Part shown: positions 63,209 to 64,000 of the stretch, one piece after another
Position numbering within the stretch: position 1 is the stretch's first letter
How the letters are laid out: each line of letters starts with the position of its first letter
Assembly (NCBI RefSeq): GCF_900172215.1
Contig: NZ_FWFP01000013.1
Location: 83,211-147,210 of the forward strand
Direction of reading: 5' to 3'
Length of the DNA: 64,000 bases
DNA from: Ruegeria meonggei
GTDB lineage: Bacteria; Pseudomonadota; Alphaproteobacteria; Rhodobacterales; Rhodobacteraceae
The notes under the pieces: model-generated
Told to the model about the DNA's origin: nothing
The model's input: only the letters and a program-made list of their open reading frames with translations
The model's database searches: none
Position numbers and translations under genes: made by a program

Positions 63209-63280
63209 ATGGCCCGATTGCCGTGGGCGCCGCCAAGACATCACAGAATAGCCGCAGCGCAACTGCTTCAGGTTTCCTGA
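63209..63280 (+). CDS. Possible 23-residue peptide with perfect Shine-Dalgarno
   Basis: GGAGGTGAT (63196-63204), fully complementary to the 16S anti-SD, lies 4 nt before an ATG that opens a 23-residue frame (MARLPWAPPRHHR...) ending TGA. The frame is in the divergent spacer between the TPR gene and ridA. No family known. Confidence 0.35.
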   Translation: MARLPWAPPRHHRIAAAQLLQVS

Positions 63281-63383
63281 ATTCAAATTGATTTATTTGC
63301 GTTTGCCTTAAGCCCTTAACTGTGACCAAAAACAAGACCAGTACCGACAGGCCCTGATTGATCAGCAAAGTGAGGATAACCCC

Positions 63384-63725
63384 ATGATCGAACGCATCGA
63401 AACCGGCGAACGTTCATCTAAAATTGTGAAACACAACGGTGTAGCCTACCTAACCGGACAGGTCGCCGAGGGCGAAACGATTCAGGAACAGGTCCGCATC
63501 TGCCTGAGCAAAATCGACACTCTTTTGGAACAGGCAGGCTCGTCGCGCGAAAACATGCTGCGCGTGACGATCTGGCTGGCTGATATGAAGGATTTCGCCG
63601 GATTGAACGAGGTTTGGAACGCTTGGGTCCCAGCCGGCCACGCCCCGGCCCGCGCCTGTGGCGAAGCCAGGCTGGCACGGCCCGAGCTTAAGGTAGAGTT
63701 TATCGTTGATGCGGCGTGCAACTGA
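63384..63725 (+). CDS. RidA family enamine/imine deaminase
   Basis: 113-residue trimeric barrel protein: [19 protein letters not shown] at the start, the pocket-forming [14 protein letters not shown] and the C-terminal [23 protein letters not shown] with the catalytic Arg. RidA proteins hydrolyse reactive enamines such as 2-aminoacrylate that arise from Ser/Thr dehydratases. Family assignment is solid, subfamily less so. Confidence 0.9.
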   Translation: MIERIETGERSSKIVKHNGVAYLTGQVAEGETIQEQVRICLSKIDTLLEQAGSSRENMLRVTIWLADMKDFAGLNEVWNAWVPAGHAPARACGEARLARPELKVEFIVDAACN

Positions 63726-63765
63726 TACTTTGATCGGCTGCGGAACAACCTGTTAGAAAGTGAAA

Positions 63766-63798
63766 AAGGCCGTCCCATGTGGGACGGCCTTCTTTGTT
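63766..63798. terminator. Rho-independent terminator, bidirectional
   Basis: AAGGCCGTCCC-ATGT-GGGACGGCCTT is a perfect 11-bp stem 40 bp after ridA. It is followed by CTTTG on the plus strand and, on the minus strand, by TTTTC after the tuf side, so it can end transcripts from both sides. Confidence 0.85.
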
Positions 63799-63847
63799 TC
63801 AACCGAGTGGGCTCACATTGCTCCTGCGGAGCGACTGCCGCCCACCG

Positions 63848-63871
63848 GTAACAACGCCTAGGCGTTGTTAC
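63848..63871. repeat. 24-bp perfect palindrome across the tuf stop codon
   Basis: A perfect 24-bp inverted repeat centred on CCTAGG, starting GTAACAACGC, overlaps the tuf TAA (63868-63870). Its position suggests a termination or mRNA-end structure; there is no T-run. Confidence 0.75.
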
Positions 63872-64000
63872 TCGACGATTTTCGACACGACGCCGGCGCC
63901 GACGGTGCGGCCGCCTTCGCGGATGGCGAAACGCAGGCCGTTTTCCATCGCGATCGGCGCGATCAGCTCAACCTCGAACGACACGTTGTCGCCGGGCATG
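63868..64000 (-). CDS. tuf: Elongation factor Tu, C-terminal fragment
   Basis: The last 44 codons up to the window edge read [19 protein letters not shown], then [18 protein letters not shown] and SKIVE-stop, the highly conserved C-terminus of EF-Tu domain III. The rest lies outside the window. Confidence 0.97.
   Translation of the reverse strand, partial: MPGDNVSFEVELIAPIAMENGLRFAIREGGRTVGAGVVSKIVE

Noticed and set aside
1..64000. CRISPR arrays, tRNA/rRNA genes, insertion sequences, prophage or att sites
   Set aside because: I saw no repeat-spacer pattern, no tRNA cloverleaf in the larger gaps, no transposase or integrase frame. Absence is by reading only; a covariance-model scan would be decisive.

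Overview
The window looks like chromosomal DNA of a marine alphaproteobacterium of the Roseobacter group (Rhodobacterales). The basis is the GC-rich coding style, the irr / fabA-fabB-fabI arrangement, ybeZ-ybeY-ybeX, amine-demethylation enzymes, Yej-type peptide transport and a full C-P lyase locus. Genus is not claimed. No rRNA, tRNA, CRISPR array, insertion sequence or prophage gene was seen. Most genes sit in tight, often overlapping, co-oriented runs.

Layout. 1-7.5 kb: partial ybeX, ybeY, ybeZ (minus), an outer-membrane beta-barrel, miaB, a conserved hypothetical, a PhyH-type dioxygenase divergent from a LysR regulator, and irr. 7.6-10.5 kb: fabA-fabB-fabI (unsaturated fatty acid synthesis) plus a small membrane protein, divergent from irr. 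10.5-18.8 kb: an FKBP isomerase, then a plus-strand catabolic run (haloacid dehalogenase, three alpha/beta hydrolases including a PcaD-like lactonase, Thr/Ser dehydratase, MFS exporter, zinc alcohol dehydrogenase, enolase-superfamily dehydratase). 18.9-21.9 kb: a very unusual ABC-exporter-like protein whose nucleotide-binding motifs are all degenerate and which ends in a cyclic-nucleotide-binding domain. 22-30.5 kb: DUF3307, a hypothetical, then a minus-strand operon for demethylation of an N-methylated compound (dimethylglycine-dehydrogenase-like protein, MttB-family methyltransferase, TetR regulator, FAD oxidase), then a GST and a small methyltransferase. 30.7-37.9 kb: a Yej/Opp-type peptide ABC transporter with a class III CoA-transferase. 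38-40.4 kb: a large MscS channel.

40.75-47.2 kb holds seven translationally coupled genes (two COG4671-type glycosyltransferases, two GT4-type glycosyltransferases, a histidine phosphatase, a cytoplasmic NodB-like deacetylase and a methyltransferase) with no polymerase, flippase or exporter. It looks like a complete pathway for an undescribed small methylated, partly de-N-acetylated glycoside or glycolipid. Its 370-bp upstream region carries two related inverted repeats.

47.3-60.8 kb is a full phosphonate locus: phnM, DUF1045, phnN-L-K-VOC-J, a spacer with a small Gly/Asp-rich membrane protein, phnI-H-G, phnF, then the hexapeptide acetyltransferase and phnE2-E1-D-C. Oddities are a VOC/glyoxalase gene coupled between phnJ and phnK, an unrelated small gene splitting phnI from phnJ, and a PhnE with a periplasmic insertion. 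Candidate PhnF operator, Pho box and an SD-masking hairpin before phnC are visible. The window ends with rpe, a TPR protein, ridA and the 3' end of tuf.
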